Shown: in pieces, positions 29,730-42,500 of the stretch
Position numbering within the stretch: position 1 is the first letter of the stretch
Layout of the letters: the number at the start of each line of letters is the position of its first letter
Assembly: GCA_025963715.1 (NCBI GenBank)
Contig: JAOQAG010000051.1
Location: forward strand, 1 to 64,000
Length of the DNA stretch: 64,000 nt
Direction of reading: 5' to 3'
DNA from: Bacteroidota bacterium
Lineage (GTDB): Bacteria; Bacteroidota; Bacteroidia; 2-12-FULL-35-15
Notes under the pieces: generated by a model
Databases searched by the model: none
Seen by the model: only the letters and a program-made list of their open reading frames with translations
What the model was told of the DNA's origin: nothing
Position numbers and translations under genes: made by a program

Positions 29730-30104
29730 CTAGCGGTCGGTTTTTGTAACCGGTTTGTGCATTTCCATGATGTAGTTGTTCTGGCCGAGCGAGAACACGG
29801 GTTCCTGCCGGGAAGAATCAAAACTATCGGGATAATCGGCGAGGTCGATGTGTTTACCGGCTGCGATGAGCTCGGAAGCGGAAAACAATTCAACTTTTAC
29901 ACCGGTATCAAAAATGATGGTGTAGCGGGAGTTTTTCAAGCGGTGGTATTTCATGTTGGCGGCGTTCAGCGCATTGATGTAGGGCTGAACGTCCCTGATA
30001 CTGCCGTTGTCGGTAATGCGATAAGTAACGTTGATTTGTTCCTGGCCTTTCATTGAAAGTGTAAGGCAGAACAAAAAAGGAATGAAGAGTGAGAGAGCTT
30101 TCAT
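29730..30104 (-). CDS. Small secreted hypothetical protein upstream of the 1813-aa gene
   Basis: 124 aa. Signal peptide 1-20 (ending SMKGQ), then a mixed alpha/beta chain (INVTYRITDNG, YINALNAANMKYHRLKNSRYTIIFDTGVKVELFSASELIA) and a polar tail. No recognised domain; no cysteine or metal motif in the mature part. It lies 102 nt upstream of the 1813-aa T9SS gene on the same strand. The 142-aa gene stands in the same position before the 4868-aa gene, which suggests a linked role such as a periplasmic partner, but sequence similarity between the two small proteins is not convincing. Confidence 0.6.
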   Translation of the reverse strand: MKALSLFIPFLFCLTLSMKGQEQINVTYRITDNGSIRDVQPYINALNAANMKYHRLKNSRYTIIFDTGVKVELFSASELIAAGKHIDLADYPDSFDSSRQEPVFSLGQNNYIMEMHKPVTKTDR

Positions 30105-30350
30105 TGATTTTTGTTTTAGTTTTTCGTGAAGGTAGATTATAGCTACTCACAAAGCAATACACAAAAAACCGCTTTATTAGGTTTCGGATTCTGTAGCATT
30201 TCTGAAGAAGAAAAAGGGGGTGTTTTTTGCCCGGTTTTAAATGCTTGTGTTTTTGATGTTTACAATCCCTTGTTAGGAGTCGTGTCTCGCTGCGTCAGCT
30301 TGACCGGGATTAAGGTTTTTTTGCTGCGCCTATGCTGAATTTGTAACGTA

Positions 30351-30421
30351 ATGCCGTAGGCGCTAGGCTCTGCCTGGTGACAAATACAGCGTCACTAGGC
30401 AGAGCCTAGCGCCTACGACAT
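30351..30421. repeat. Long near-perfect hairpin
   Basis: Arms 30351-30381 and 30391-30421 pair over 31 bp with two G-U-type mismatches around a 9-nt loop. The arms contain GTAGGCGCTAGGCTCTGCC. It lies 130 nt beyond the stop of the 4868-aa gene, with no T-run. Probably a REP-type dispersed element or transcript-stabilising hairpin. Confidence 0.8.
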
Positions 30422-30530
30422 ACTGCAAACATATAAATGACTTTCAACACCCGGCAAATCAGAAATCGTGAAAACCTTTGTTAGACGCTACGACCCCCAG
30501 CGTATACACCGTACTCATTAAACTTATTCA

Positions 30531-30567
30531 AACAAGAAAGGGAAGCATCGCGCTTCCCTTTCTTGTT
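30531..30567 (-). terminator. Terminator of the 4868-aa gene
   Basis: Perfect 16-bp stem AACAAGAAAGGGAAGC/GCTTCCCTTTCTTGTT with a 5-nt loop, abutting the stop codon at 30568. On the minus strand the right half ends CTTTCTTGTTTG rather than in a long T-run. Confidence 0.75.
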
Positions 30568-33500
30568 TTATTTTACAATGCTCACATGCCCGAAATAATC
30601 ATGGGCGTTTCCACGGTAATCCCTGGTTTTGACTTTCCAGACGTATACGTCGATCTGTGCAATGTTGGTGCCTCCGTTGGCTTTTCCATCCCAGCCTTTG
30701 TTCACGTCGGTGGTTTTATAGATCATGTTGCCCCAACGATCGAAGATCTCCATTTCAAAATCATCCGGGTTGATGCCTACACCTGTAACCATAAACATGT
30801 CGTTTAATCCGTCGTGGTTATTTGGTGTAAATGCGTTTGGTGCATAAAACACGTATTCCGGAACCACTTCCACATTGTTGTAAGCGGTATCGCTACAGCC
30901 GTAGCTGTTGGTTACTACCTGCTGCACTACATAAATACCGGTATCCGGGTAGGAGAAGCTGGTGTTTTGCAGCGTGTCGGTATAAAACCCGTTTGGAATT
31001 GGTGACGTGTAAACAAAATCCCAATGCCATTGGTTGGCGCCCAGCGACTGATCTGTGAAGCTTACCAGCGGCGTGGTAGACGTTGCCGGTGACGTGGATG
31101 TAAATCCTGCGGTAGGTGCAGGGTACACATCTATAAAGCCGTTATTGGTTACGGACGATACACAACCGAGGGCCGTTGTAACGGTAAGTGTTACGTTATA
31201 GGCTCCGGATACGGTGTACAGGTGCGATGTAACAGCTCCTGTTCCTGTGCTGCCGTCGCCGAAATTCCATGCATACGTTACGCCGATGTTGCTCAGGGCT
31301 GTAAACTGTGCGTTAAAATCCTCACAACCTGCAGTATCTGCTGCGGTAATAAAGGATACTGCCAGCGGATGAACAATAACAGTGGATACATCCGTGATGG
31401 AGATCGAGCAGCCTCCGTCGTTAGCAGTAACAGTATAATCTGCCGGAGAAGCGCCAATTCCCGGGCTCACCGTTTGCGATTGTCCGTTTACGCCATTGCT
31501 CCAGGAGTACGTGTACGGCCCGCCTGTTCCGCCGGAAGCAGAAGCAGAGATCAGTACGGAACTGCCATCACATACAGTGGTATCGCTGGCATGCACCTGG
31601 ATCTGCGGATTCACAAATACAGTGGTAGTCTGGTTTGTAGAAATACAGCCGTGTGCATCTGTTGCAACAACGGTATAACTTGTTGTTGTAATAGGGTTTA
31701 CCGTTGTTGGGCCTGCGCCTGTTACTGTTGCAGGGTTCCAAACGTATGTGTAAGGCGCTGTTCCACCGTATCCAACTGCGTAGATCTGGCTCAGCTGTCC
31801 GATACAAATGGTATCCGTAGGGCTTACGATCACTTGCGTGATTGCTGGTTCGGAGAATGAGATCACACCTTGTACCGTGCAATGGTTGGCATCTGAAACC
31901 GTAACGGTGTACGTTCCTGCCGTAAGTGCTGTTGCTGTTTGTGTGATCTGTGCACCGGTTCCCGACCATAAGTAGGAATACGAAGGTGTACCGGCATTAG
32001 CAATTACAGTAGCGGTTCCGGTAGGAGTGCCGTTACAAAGCGGTTCGGTGTAAGTAATGTTGCTGATCACAGGGCCTGCAATATCCGATACGGTGGAGCT
32101 GGAGCTGGCGGTACAGCCGTTGTTATCGGTAACGGTAACGCCGTATACACCGGCGGCAACGTTGGTGATGATGGCCGTGGCGCTGCTGCCCGGTGTCCAC
32201 AGATACGTATATAACGGAACTCCGCCCGCTACTGTAACACCGGCGCTTCCATTGCTGTTGCCGCAGGTGCTTGGGTTGGAGTTAGGCGTAAGTACCAGTG
32301 CTGCCGGTTCGGTGATCTCGAAGATCGAGGTTTTCGAACAGCCGTGTGCATCGGTTACAAGCACGGTATAAGTTCCGGAAGTTAAGTTGGTTACCAACGG
32401 TCCGGAGCCTACGTTTGGTGTCCAGGTATAGGAATAACCCGGTGAGCCGCCTGCAACTACAATACTGATAGATCCGTTGTTACCGGCGTTACAGGTTACG
32501 TTGGTGGATGCAACCAGGGTTACGTTTAATGCAGCAGGTTGTGTTAATGTAGCTACACTCTGGCTGGTACAGCCGTTTGCATCGGTAACGGTTGCTGTAT
32601 ACGATTGTGCACACAGTCCGTTTGCGGTGGTGGTGGTTTGTGTGGCACCGTCGTTCCATAAGTAAGTATACGGTGTGGTTCCGCCGCCTGCAAGCACTGT
32701 GGCTGTTCCGTCGCAGGACAGGTTACAGCTTACATTGGTGGTAGCAACAACGGTGCTTACCAGTGTAGCAGGTTCGCTGATGGTAACGGAAGATGATCCC
32801 GTACAACCTGCTGAATCGGTTACGACCATTGAATAAATGCCGCCCGATAAGCCGTTGATGAATGCCGTGTTTTGTGCGCCCGGCAACCAGTTGATGGTGT
32901 ATGGTACAATACCACCGCTGATGCTGCCCTGTGCACTACCGTTGGCTGCACCAAAGCAGGTTACGTTTGTGCTGGTTGGGATGGTTACTACCGGAGCGTT
33001 GATATCGTTCACGTTGGCTACGTTGGTAACACTACAGCCATGTCCATCGGTAATGGTGATGGTATATGCACCTGCATTTAATCCATATGCGCAGCTGGTG
33101 GCCTGTGTTCCGGGGTCATTCCATGAGTATATGAACGGAGGACTGCCGCCTACGATGGCGGAGCAGGCACTACCATTTGCCGTTCCACAATTGGAATTGG
33201 TAGTGGTGGTGGTTACTGCAAGCAATGTTGGTTGTGTAATAGCTACGGATGCGTTGGCTGTACATCCGTGCGAATCGGTTACGGTTAAGCTGTGAACGCC
33301 TGCACACAAGGCTGTTGCCGTTGGTGTGGTGATCAGCGACGGTGTCCATAAGAATGTGTACGGGCCGGTGCCGCCGTTGTACACTGCTGTTGCCTGCGCA
33401 TCACAAGCATTATAGCAGGTCACATTTGTATTGGTGATGGATGCTGTTAATGCATTTGGTTGTGTGATGGTAACAATGGCAATGGCTGTACATCCATTTG

Positions 33501-36500
33501 CATCGGTAACTGTTACGGTGTAGGTATCGGCACATAAGTTATTTACGGATGCGCCTGCTGTTCCGCCCGGCATCCAGTTGAAGCTGTATGGAGCAGATCC
33601 GCCGGTAACGCTTGCTTGTGCAAAACCGTCGCATGCATTGTAACAGGTTACGTTGCCGGACGAAACAATGGAAGCCGTCATAGCATTCGGTGTTGTAACC
33701 GTAGCACTTGCTGTGGCCGAACATCCGTTTGCATCGGTTACCGTTACGGTATAGTTACCAGCGCATAAGCCGGTTGCCACTTGTGTGGTTTGTGCATTGA
33801 TGTCGTTCCAATGGTACGTGAACGGGCCGGTTCCTGTTGTTGGGTTTGCCGTTGCTGTTCCGTTGCACAATCCGTTGCAGGTGATGTTGGTTGCTGTGGT
33901 ACTTGCAGTAACTGCAGCCGGGTTGGTAAGGAGTACGTTGGTTTGGTTGGTACAGTTGTGTGCATCGGTTACCAATACGGTATAAGATGCTGCTCCTAAT
34001 CCGGTTACGTTTTGGGTGGTAGCGCCTCCCGGTGTCCAGGAATAGGTATACGGAGTTGTTCCGCCCGTGCTGTTGGTACTGATGGTTCCATCGGTAGCAC
34101 CGTTACAGCTTGGGTTTGTAAATCCGTAAGTGGTAGTCAGCACAGCCGGTTCGGTGATCACCGCCGAGGTGGATGCCACACATCCGTTTACATCGGTTGC
34201 TGTTAATGTATACGTTCCTGCAGGCAAATTAGTAGCGCTTGGAAGCGTCTGGCCGTTGGTCCATACAAATGTATATGGGTTGGTGCCGCCGCTGATAAGT
34301 ACTGTGGCACTACCATCGCTTAAGCCGTTGCAGGAAACATTGTTGGTTGCAAAAATGGAAGCAACCGGTCCTGCAAGGTTATCAATGGTTACAGACAATG
34401 TTTGCGTACAGCTGTTGCCATCCGTAACGGTTACCACATATGTGTTGGAAGCCAAACCTGTTGCTGTTGCTGTGTTTTGAACCGGTGCTGTGCTCCATGA
34501 ATACGTGTATGGGCCTACGCCACCGGCAACGTTTACGGTTGCGCTGCCATTTGACTGGTTACAGTTTGCATCCACATGCGTGGAGGTAAGCGTCATTCCG
34601 GTTGGTTGTGTAATGGCGGTGCTTGCTGTTTTGATACAACCGTTGTTGTCGGTGATGGTGCAGGTGTATGTGTTTGCAGCAAGGTTCACAGCGGTTGGTG
34701 TAGTTTGTCCGCCCGGTGTCCACATGTATAAATACGGAGGAGTACCGCCCGCAGGTGTTGCTGTGGATGTTCCATTTGCTCCGGTGAAGCACGATACGTT
34801 TGTATTTGCAAATGTATTGGTGATGATGGTCGGTTGTGTGATCACCGTGCTTGCCATAGCAATACAGCCATTGCCATCGGTAACGGTTACAGAATAAGTT
34901 CCCGGCGCTAAACCGGTTGCTGTAACAGTTGTTTGGCTGGATGGCGTCCATGCATACGAGAAGGATGGTGTTGCGCCTGCACCCATGGATACGGTTGCCG
35001 ATCCGTCGTTAGCGCCTGTACAGGTTACATTGCTGCTGGAGGAGATGGTCGCGTTTCCGCCTGCATCTGCACCTACTGTAATGTTTGCTGTTTGCGTACA
35101 TCCGTTAAAATCAGTAACCAGTACCGAATAATTTCCGGCGATGACGTTGCTTGCGGTTGGGGTTATTTGTCCGCCCGGCGCCCATAAGTAGCTATACAAA
35201 GGTGTAGCGCCTGCTGCAACCACCGTTGCCGAACCGTTTGCAGCGGTACAGATGGCGTTGGTAGCGGATGTTGTTAATGTTAATGCTGTTGGCTGTGTGA
35301 TGGTAACCGGTACGGTAACTGTACATCCGTTTCCATCTTTTATCACCACCGGATGCGACCCGGCGTTGAGTCCGGTGAATGTTGCACTTGCTCCAAATGT
35401 GCCTCCATCAACAGAATAGCTGTATGCAGGAGTAGTACCGCCGCTTGCGCTTACAGTAACAGCTCCGGTGCTGGCGCCAAAACAGTTGATGTTGGTTTGT
35501 GTAGCAATCACACCTGCAAGTAACGATGGTTCGGTGATGGTAACCGGTATCGGGAATGTACATCCGTTCCCGTCTTTTGCAGTGATAGTATATGTACCGG
35601 CTGCTAATCCGCTAAATGTTCCGCTTCCGCCAAATGCGCCTGCATTAAATGCATAGCTGTATGGTGCGGTAGATCCGGATGCTGTAACGGTAACGCTTCC
35701 GTTCGTTCCTGCATTACAGCTTACGTTGGTCTGCGCTGTAACGGATGCTGTTAATCCGCTCAGGTCGATAATGGTAGCAGATGAGGTGAATGTACAACCG
35801 TTTGCATCTTTCACGATTACGCTATAGGTATTTGCCAGCATGCCGCTGTAAGTGGTGGTTGCGGTAAACGGACTGCCATTTACGGAATACGTATAAGGAG
35901 AAGTTCCGCCGGTGGTTGTACCAATGGTAATACTACCGTTGGCACCGCCGCAGGTAGAATTGGTTACTGTTGTAGCTACGGCTGTAGGCCCCGGAATGTT
36001 GGTAATGGTAGCGCTTGTAGTAAATGTACACAGGTTGGCATCCTGTACAATTACCGGGTATGTTCCTGCTGCTAAGCCCGGATAGCTGGTGGTTGCCGTA
36101 AAGCCGCCACCGTTAAAAGAATACAGATATGTTGCAGTACCGCCGGTTGTTAAGCCCACGTTCACTGTTCCGTTTGCATTTCCACAGGTAGAGCTGTTTG
36201 TTGTAACTGCCAATCCTGTTGGGCCGGGCGTGTTGGTAATGTTTACGCTGGTAGTGAATGTACATCCGTTTGCATCTTTCACTACAATGCTGTAAGCACC
36301 TGCAGCAAGTGATGTATAGGATGTGGTAGCTGTAAATGCACTGCCATTGAATGAATAGAGGTAAGCCGGTGTTCCGCCTGTCACTGTTCCAATCGCCACA
36401 GCGCCGTTACTGTTACCGCAGGTGGTGTTTGTAATGGTTGTTGCCACAGCCGTAGGCCCCGGTACATCAATGATAGTAGCTGTTGTAGTAAATGTACAAC

Positions 36501-39500
36501 CGTTCGCATCTTTTACCACGATGTTGTAAGTGCCTGCAACCAATGCTGTGTAACTGGTGGTTGCTGTAAATGCACTTGCGTTTACAGAGTAAATATACGT
36601 TGCTGTACCGCCTGTAACCGCGCCAATTGTTAATGTTCCGTTAGCCGCGCCGCAGGTGGTATTTGTTGCGGTTACTGCTAAAGCGGATGGTCCCGGAATA
36701 TTGGAGATGGTAACAGAAGTAGTGAATGTACAACCATTTGCATCTTTCACGATCACGGCATACGTTCCTGCTGCCAAGCCGGTGTAAGCGGTAGTTGTTG
36801 AGAAAGGCGCGCCGTTAAATGAATAGGACAATGGCAATACGCCGCCGGTGGTTGCACCGATGGTGGCTGTACCGTTACTGTTTCCGCAGGTTGCATCGGT
36901 TTGTGTGAGCGCTAAAGCTGTTGGTCCGCTGGAGTTATTTACAATTGCGCTGGTGGTAAACTGGCAACCGTTTGCATCCTGCACAATTACGGGATACGTG
37001 TTAGCTGCTAATCCTGTATAAGAAGTAGTGGCTGCAAATCCGCCTCCGTTGAAGGAATACGTGTATGCAGCAGTTCCGCCGGTGGTTGCACCAATGGTGG
37101 CTGTTCCGTTGCTCGATCCGCAGGAAGAATTGGTAGTAGTGGTTGCTAAAGCAGTTGGGCCGGGTGTATTGGCAACTGTTCTGTTTACCGTAAACTGGCA
37201 ACCGTTGGCATCCTGCACAATTACTGGATAGGCACCTGCGGCTAATCCGGTATAAGAAGTGGTAGCTGTAAATCCGCCTCCGTTAAAAGAATACGTATAA
37301 GCCGGTGTTCCGCCGGTAGTGGCACCAATGCTGATCACACCATTGCTGTTACCGCAGGTGGAGTTGGTTATCGTAGTTGCTAAAGTCGTAGGCCCAGGTG
37401 TGTTTGTCAATACCGCTGATGTGGTAAATGTACAACCGTTTGCATCTTTCACAATGACCGGATACGTTCCGGCTGCTAAACCGCTGTAGGTGGTGGTGGT
37501 TGTGAACGGGCTGCCGTTGAATGAATACGAGTATGCCGATGTTCCGCCGGTTACTGTTCCCAGTACGACTGATCCGTTGCTGTTACCGCAGGTAGTATTT
37601 GTTAATGTTGTTGCAATGGCTGTTGGCCCCGGTACATCAATAATGGTAGCTGTTGTAGTAAATGTACAACCGTTTGCATCTTTTACTACTACGTTGTAAG
37701 TGCCTGCTACTAAAGCGGTGTAGCTCGTTGTCCCAGTAAATGCACTTGCGTTTACAGAATACGTGTAAGTAGTTGTTCCGCCTGTAACCGCACCTATTGT
37801 TAATGTTCCGTTAGCCGCGCCGCAGGTGGTGTTGGTGGATGTTACCGCTAATGCCGTTGGCCCTGCAATGTTTGCAATGGTTACAGAGGTAGTAAATGTA
37901 CATCCGTTTGCATCTTTCACGATCACGGAGTAGCTTCCGGCTGCCAGTGCAGTATAGGAAGTAGTAGTAGAGAAAGGCGAACCGTTGAATGAATAGGATA
38001 ATGGCAATGCGCCTCCGGTAGTTGCACCAATGCTGGCTGTACCGTTTGTGTTTCCGCAGGTTGCATCAGTATGTGTAACGGTCAGGCCGATAGGGCCGCT
38101 GGAATTGCTGATGATGGCGGTGGTTGTAAACTGACAGCCGTTTGCATCCTGCACAATTACAGGGTAGGAGTTGGCGGCTAAACCTGTGTAAGTTGTTGTT
38201 GTAGAAAAACCACCTCCGTTAAATGAATACGTGTAGGATGCTGTTCCACCGGTAGTTGTACCGATGGTAGCACTACCGTTGCTCGCTCCGCAGGAAGCGT
38301 TGGTGGTAGTGGTTGCCAAAGCAGTTGGGCCTGGTGTGTTGGCAACTGTTCTGCTAATTGTGAATTGGCAGCCATTTGCATCCTGCACAATGATCGGGTA
38401 TGTACCTGTCGCTAATCCCGTATAAGAAGTAGTAGCAGTAAATCCTCCTCCGTTGAAGGAATAAGTATATACAGGTGTTCCGCCGGTGGTAGCGCCAATG
38501 GTAATTCCGCCGTTGCTGTTGCCGCAGGTCGAATTAATAATGCTGGTTGCTAAAGCAGTTGGTCCAGGTGTGTTGATTAATATTGCCGATGTAGTGAATG
38601 TACAACCGTTTGCATCTTTTACGATGATCGGATACGTTCCTGCTGCTAATCCACTGTACGTAGTGGTTGCAGTAAACGGACTGCCGTTGAATGAATACGT
38701 GTATGCCGATGTTCCGCCGGTTACTGTTCCCAGCACAACCGATCCGTTGCTGTTGCCGCAAGTGGTATTTGTTAAGGTGGTTGCGATGGCTGTTGGTCCC
38801 GGAACGTTAATAATGGTAGCTGTTGTGCTGAACTGGCAACCGTTTGCATCTTTCACGATCACGGTATACGTTCCTGCTGCAAATGCAGTGTAGGAAGTAC
38901 TTCCGGTAAACGGGCTTCCGTTCACAGAATACGTGTATGCCGCTGTACCGCCTGTAACTGCACCAATGGTAATGGTTCCGTTGCTTGCGCCGCAGGTTGC
39001 ATTGCCGGTTGTAAAGGCAAGCGCCGTAGGCCCTGTTGTAGGGTTTACAGTTGCAGTAGTAGAAAAGGTACAACCGTTTGCATCTTTCACGATCACTGTG
39101 TAAGTGCCCGCTGCAAATGAAGTATAGCTTGTAGCTGGAGCAAATGCACTGGCATTCACCGAATAGGTATAAGAAGGAACGCCGCCTGTAACCGCACCAA
39201 TAGTAATGGTTCCGGTACTTGCACCGCAGGCTGCATTGGTTGTATTTACTACTAAAGCAGTAGGCCCGGTGGAGTTATTTACAGTGGCTGTGGTGCTGAA
39301 TGTACATCCGTTTGCATCTTTAATTACAACCGGATATGTATTTGCAGGTAAGCCGGTATAGCTTGTGGTAGTGGTAAACGGACTACCATTCACCGAATAT
39401 GAATACGGTAATGTTCCGCCTGTTCCCGCACCAATCGTAATGCTTCCGTTGCTTGCTCCGCAGGATGCGTTGCCTGTGGTGGTTGCTACAGCCGTAGGTC

Positions 39501-42500
39501 CCGGTACGTTTGTGATGGTTCTGCTGCCGGTAAACTGGCAACCGTTCGCATCCTGAACAATAATAGGATAAGTACCCGCTGCTAAGCCTGTATAGGCAGT
39601 TGTAGCTGTAAATCCACCCCCGTTAAATGAATATGTGAACGGACCAACGCCGCCTGTTGTTGCACCAATGGTAATCGTTCCGTTGCTGTTTCCGCAGGTT
39701 GGGTTGGTAAAGGAAGTTCCCAGTGCAGTTGGTCCCGGAGTGTTTGCAACGGTTCTGTTAACAGTAAACTGACAACCGTTTGCATCCTGAACAATGATCG
39801 GGTAAGATCCGGCCGCTAAGCCGGTATAAGAAATAGTGGCCGTGAACGGGCTGCCGTTAAATGAATATACATACGATGGCGTTCCGCCGGTGGTAGCACC
39901 AATAGTAATGGTTCCGTTTGCATTACCGCAGGTGGAATTACCGGGTGTGGTTGCCAGTGCTGTGGGACCTGCTGTATTTGCTACGATCGCCGATGTGGTG
40001 AATGTACAACCGTTTGCATCTTTCACGATCACGGTATACGTACCTGCACCAAAGCCGGTGTAGCTGGTTGTTGTTGTAAACGGACTTCCATTTACAGAAT
40101 ATGTATAAGCAGGTGATCCGCCGGTTACCACACCGATATTGATCACGCCGTTTGCATTGCCGCAGGTGGAATTAACCGTGCTGGTTGCCAATGCTGTTGG
40201 CCCGGGCGAATTGATTATGGTTGCTGTGGTGCTGAATGTACATCCGTTTACATCTTTTACGATCACGGTATACGTTCCTGCTGCCATTGATCCGTAAGTG
40301 GTTGTGGTAGTAAACGCACTTGCATTTACCGAATAGGTATAAGCAGGTGATCCTCCTGTAACCGCGCCAATCGTGATCACACCGTTGCTTGCGCCGCAGG
40401 TGGAATTTGTAGTTGTAGTTGCCAGTGCCGTAGGCGCCGCATTGGATCCTACTGTCACGGAAGTACTGAACGTACAACCGTTCGCATCTTTTACAATTAC
40501 GGTATACGTTCCCGAAGCAAGTGTTGTATAGGAAGTAGTGGAGGTGAACGGACTGCCGTTGAATGAATATGTATAAGCAGCAACGCCACCTGTAACTGCA
40601 CCAATGGTGGCTGTTCCGGTAGACGATCCGCAGCTTGCATTGGTGGAAGATACTGCCAGTGCTGTTGGCCCGCTTGCATTATTGATGGTTGCCGATGTAG
40701 TGAATGTACAGCCGTTTGCATCTTTTACAACTACGGAATACGTACCTGCTGCAAAGCCTGTATAAGAGGTAGTTGCTGTAAATGCACCGCCGTTCACAGA
40801 ATACGTGTAAGTTGAAGTTCCGCCTGTAACTATACCAATGGTAATGGTTCCGTTGCTCGATCCGCAGCTGGAATTTGTAACGCTGGTAGCCAGTGCCGTA
40901 GGTCCCGGTACGTTTGTAACCACTACCGAAGTAGTGAATGTACAACCGTTCGCATCTTTTACGATCACGCTGTAAGTGCCCGCTGCTAAAGATCCGTAGG
41001 TGGTAGTGGCTGTAAACGGACTACCGTTAAATGAATATACATACGCCGCCGTACCGCCTGTTGTAGCGCCAATGGTAACGCTTCCGTTGGATCCGCCGCA
41101 GGTTGCATTTACGTGTGTAGTAGCCAGTGCGGTAGGTCCGGGTGTATTTACGATCGTTGCCGATGTAGTGAATGTACAACCGTTTGCATCTTTTACAATA
41201 ATGGTGTATGTGCCTGCTGCCAATGATCCGTAAGTGGTGGTTGCTGTGAATGCGCTTGCATTTACAGAATACGTGTAAGGAGCTGTACCGCCTGTAACTG
41301 CGCCAATGTTAATGGTTCCGTTTGCATTTCCGCAAGTGGAGTTAACGGTGGTAGTCGCTAAAGCCGTAGGTCCCGCCGAGTTGCTGATGATAGCGGAAGT
41401 AGTAAATGTACAACCGTTTGCATCTTTCACGATCACGGTATAGGTTCCTGCCGCCATTGATCCGTAAGTGATGCTGGTGGTAAACGCGCTTGCATTCACA
41501 GAATAGGAATAAGGAGCTGTACCGCCTGTAACTGCGCCAATGTTAATGGTTCCGTTGCTGGCGCCGCAGGTGGAATTAATAGTTGTTGTTGCCAAAGCGG
41601 TTGGCCCCGCTGTGTTTACCACTGTAATAGAAGTGGTGTACGTACATCCGTTCACATCTTTTACAACTACGGAATAGGTACCTGCAACCAGGCCTGTGTA
41701 GCTTGCTGTGGAAGAAAAAGCGCCGCCGTTAAATGAATAGGTATAAGCAGGTGATCCGCCTGTGGTAACCCCAATGCTTACGGTTCCGTTACTGGCGCCG
41801 CAGGTGGAATTGGTAGATGTTACTGCCAGTGCTGTAGGGCCGCTGGAGCTGCTCACCGTGATGGATGTAGTATAAGTACATCCGTTTGCATCTTTTACAA
41901 CCACCGTGTATGTTCCTGCTGCATAGCCTGTATAAGCGGTGGTAGCTGTAAACGGACTACCATTTACGGAATATGTATACGGCGCTGTTCCGCCTGTAAC
42001 CACACCCAGTGTAATGGTTCCGTTGCTCGATCCGCAGGTGGCATTGGTATGCGATCCTGCCATGGCTGTTGGACCCGGTGAGTTTGCAACGTTAGGATTT
42101 ACTGTAAATGCACATCCGTTTGCATCGTGCACGATCACCGTGTGTGCGCCCGATGATAATCCTGTGTAGCTGGTTGTTGTTGTAAATCCGCTTCCATCCA
42201 GTGAATACGTGTAAGGTGCAGTTCCGCCGGTTGTTGCACCGATGTTGATTACCCCGTTGCTGTTACCGCAGGTTGCATTTGTTGTGGTTGTTGCCTGTGC
42301 TGTTGGTCCGGCCGAGTTTGCCACCGTTGCCGAAGTTGTAAATGCACATCCGTTTACATCGTGTACAATTACCGAATAAGTTCCTGCTGCAAATCCAGTG
42401 TAACTTGTGGTGGTTGTAAATCCGCTTCCGTTTACGGAATAGGTGTATGGTGCTGTTCCACCGGTAGTAGCGCCAATGTTAATGGTTCCGTTTGATCCGC

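Larger units (their letters stand above)
30105..30567. other. 463-bp spacer with strong palindrome and terminator
   Basis: No gene is supported. It holds a 31-bp-arm palindrome (30351-30421) and the terminator of the 4868-aa gene (30531-30567). The remaining sequence shows no other structure. Confidence 0.7.
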
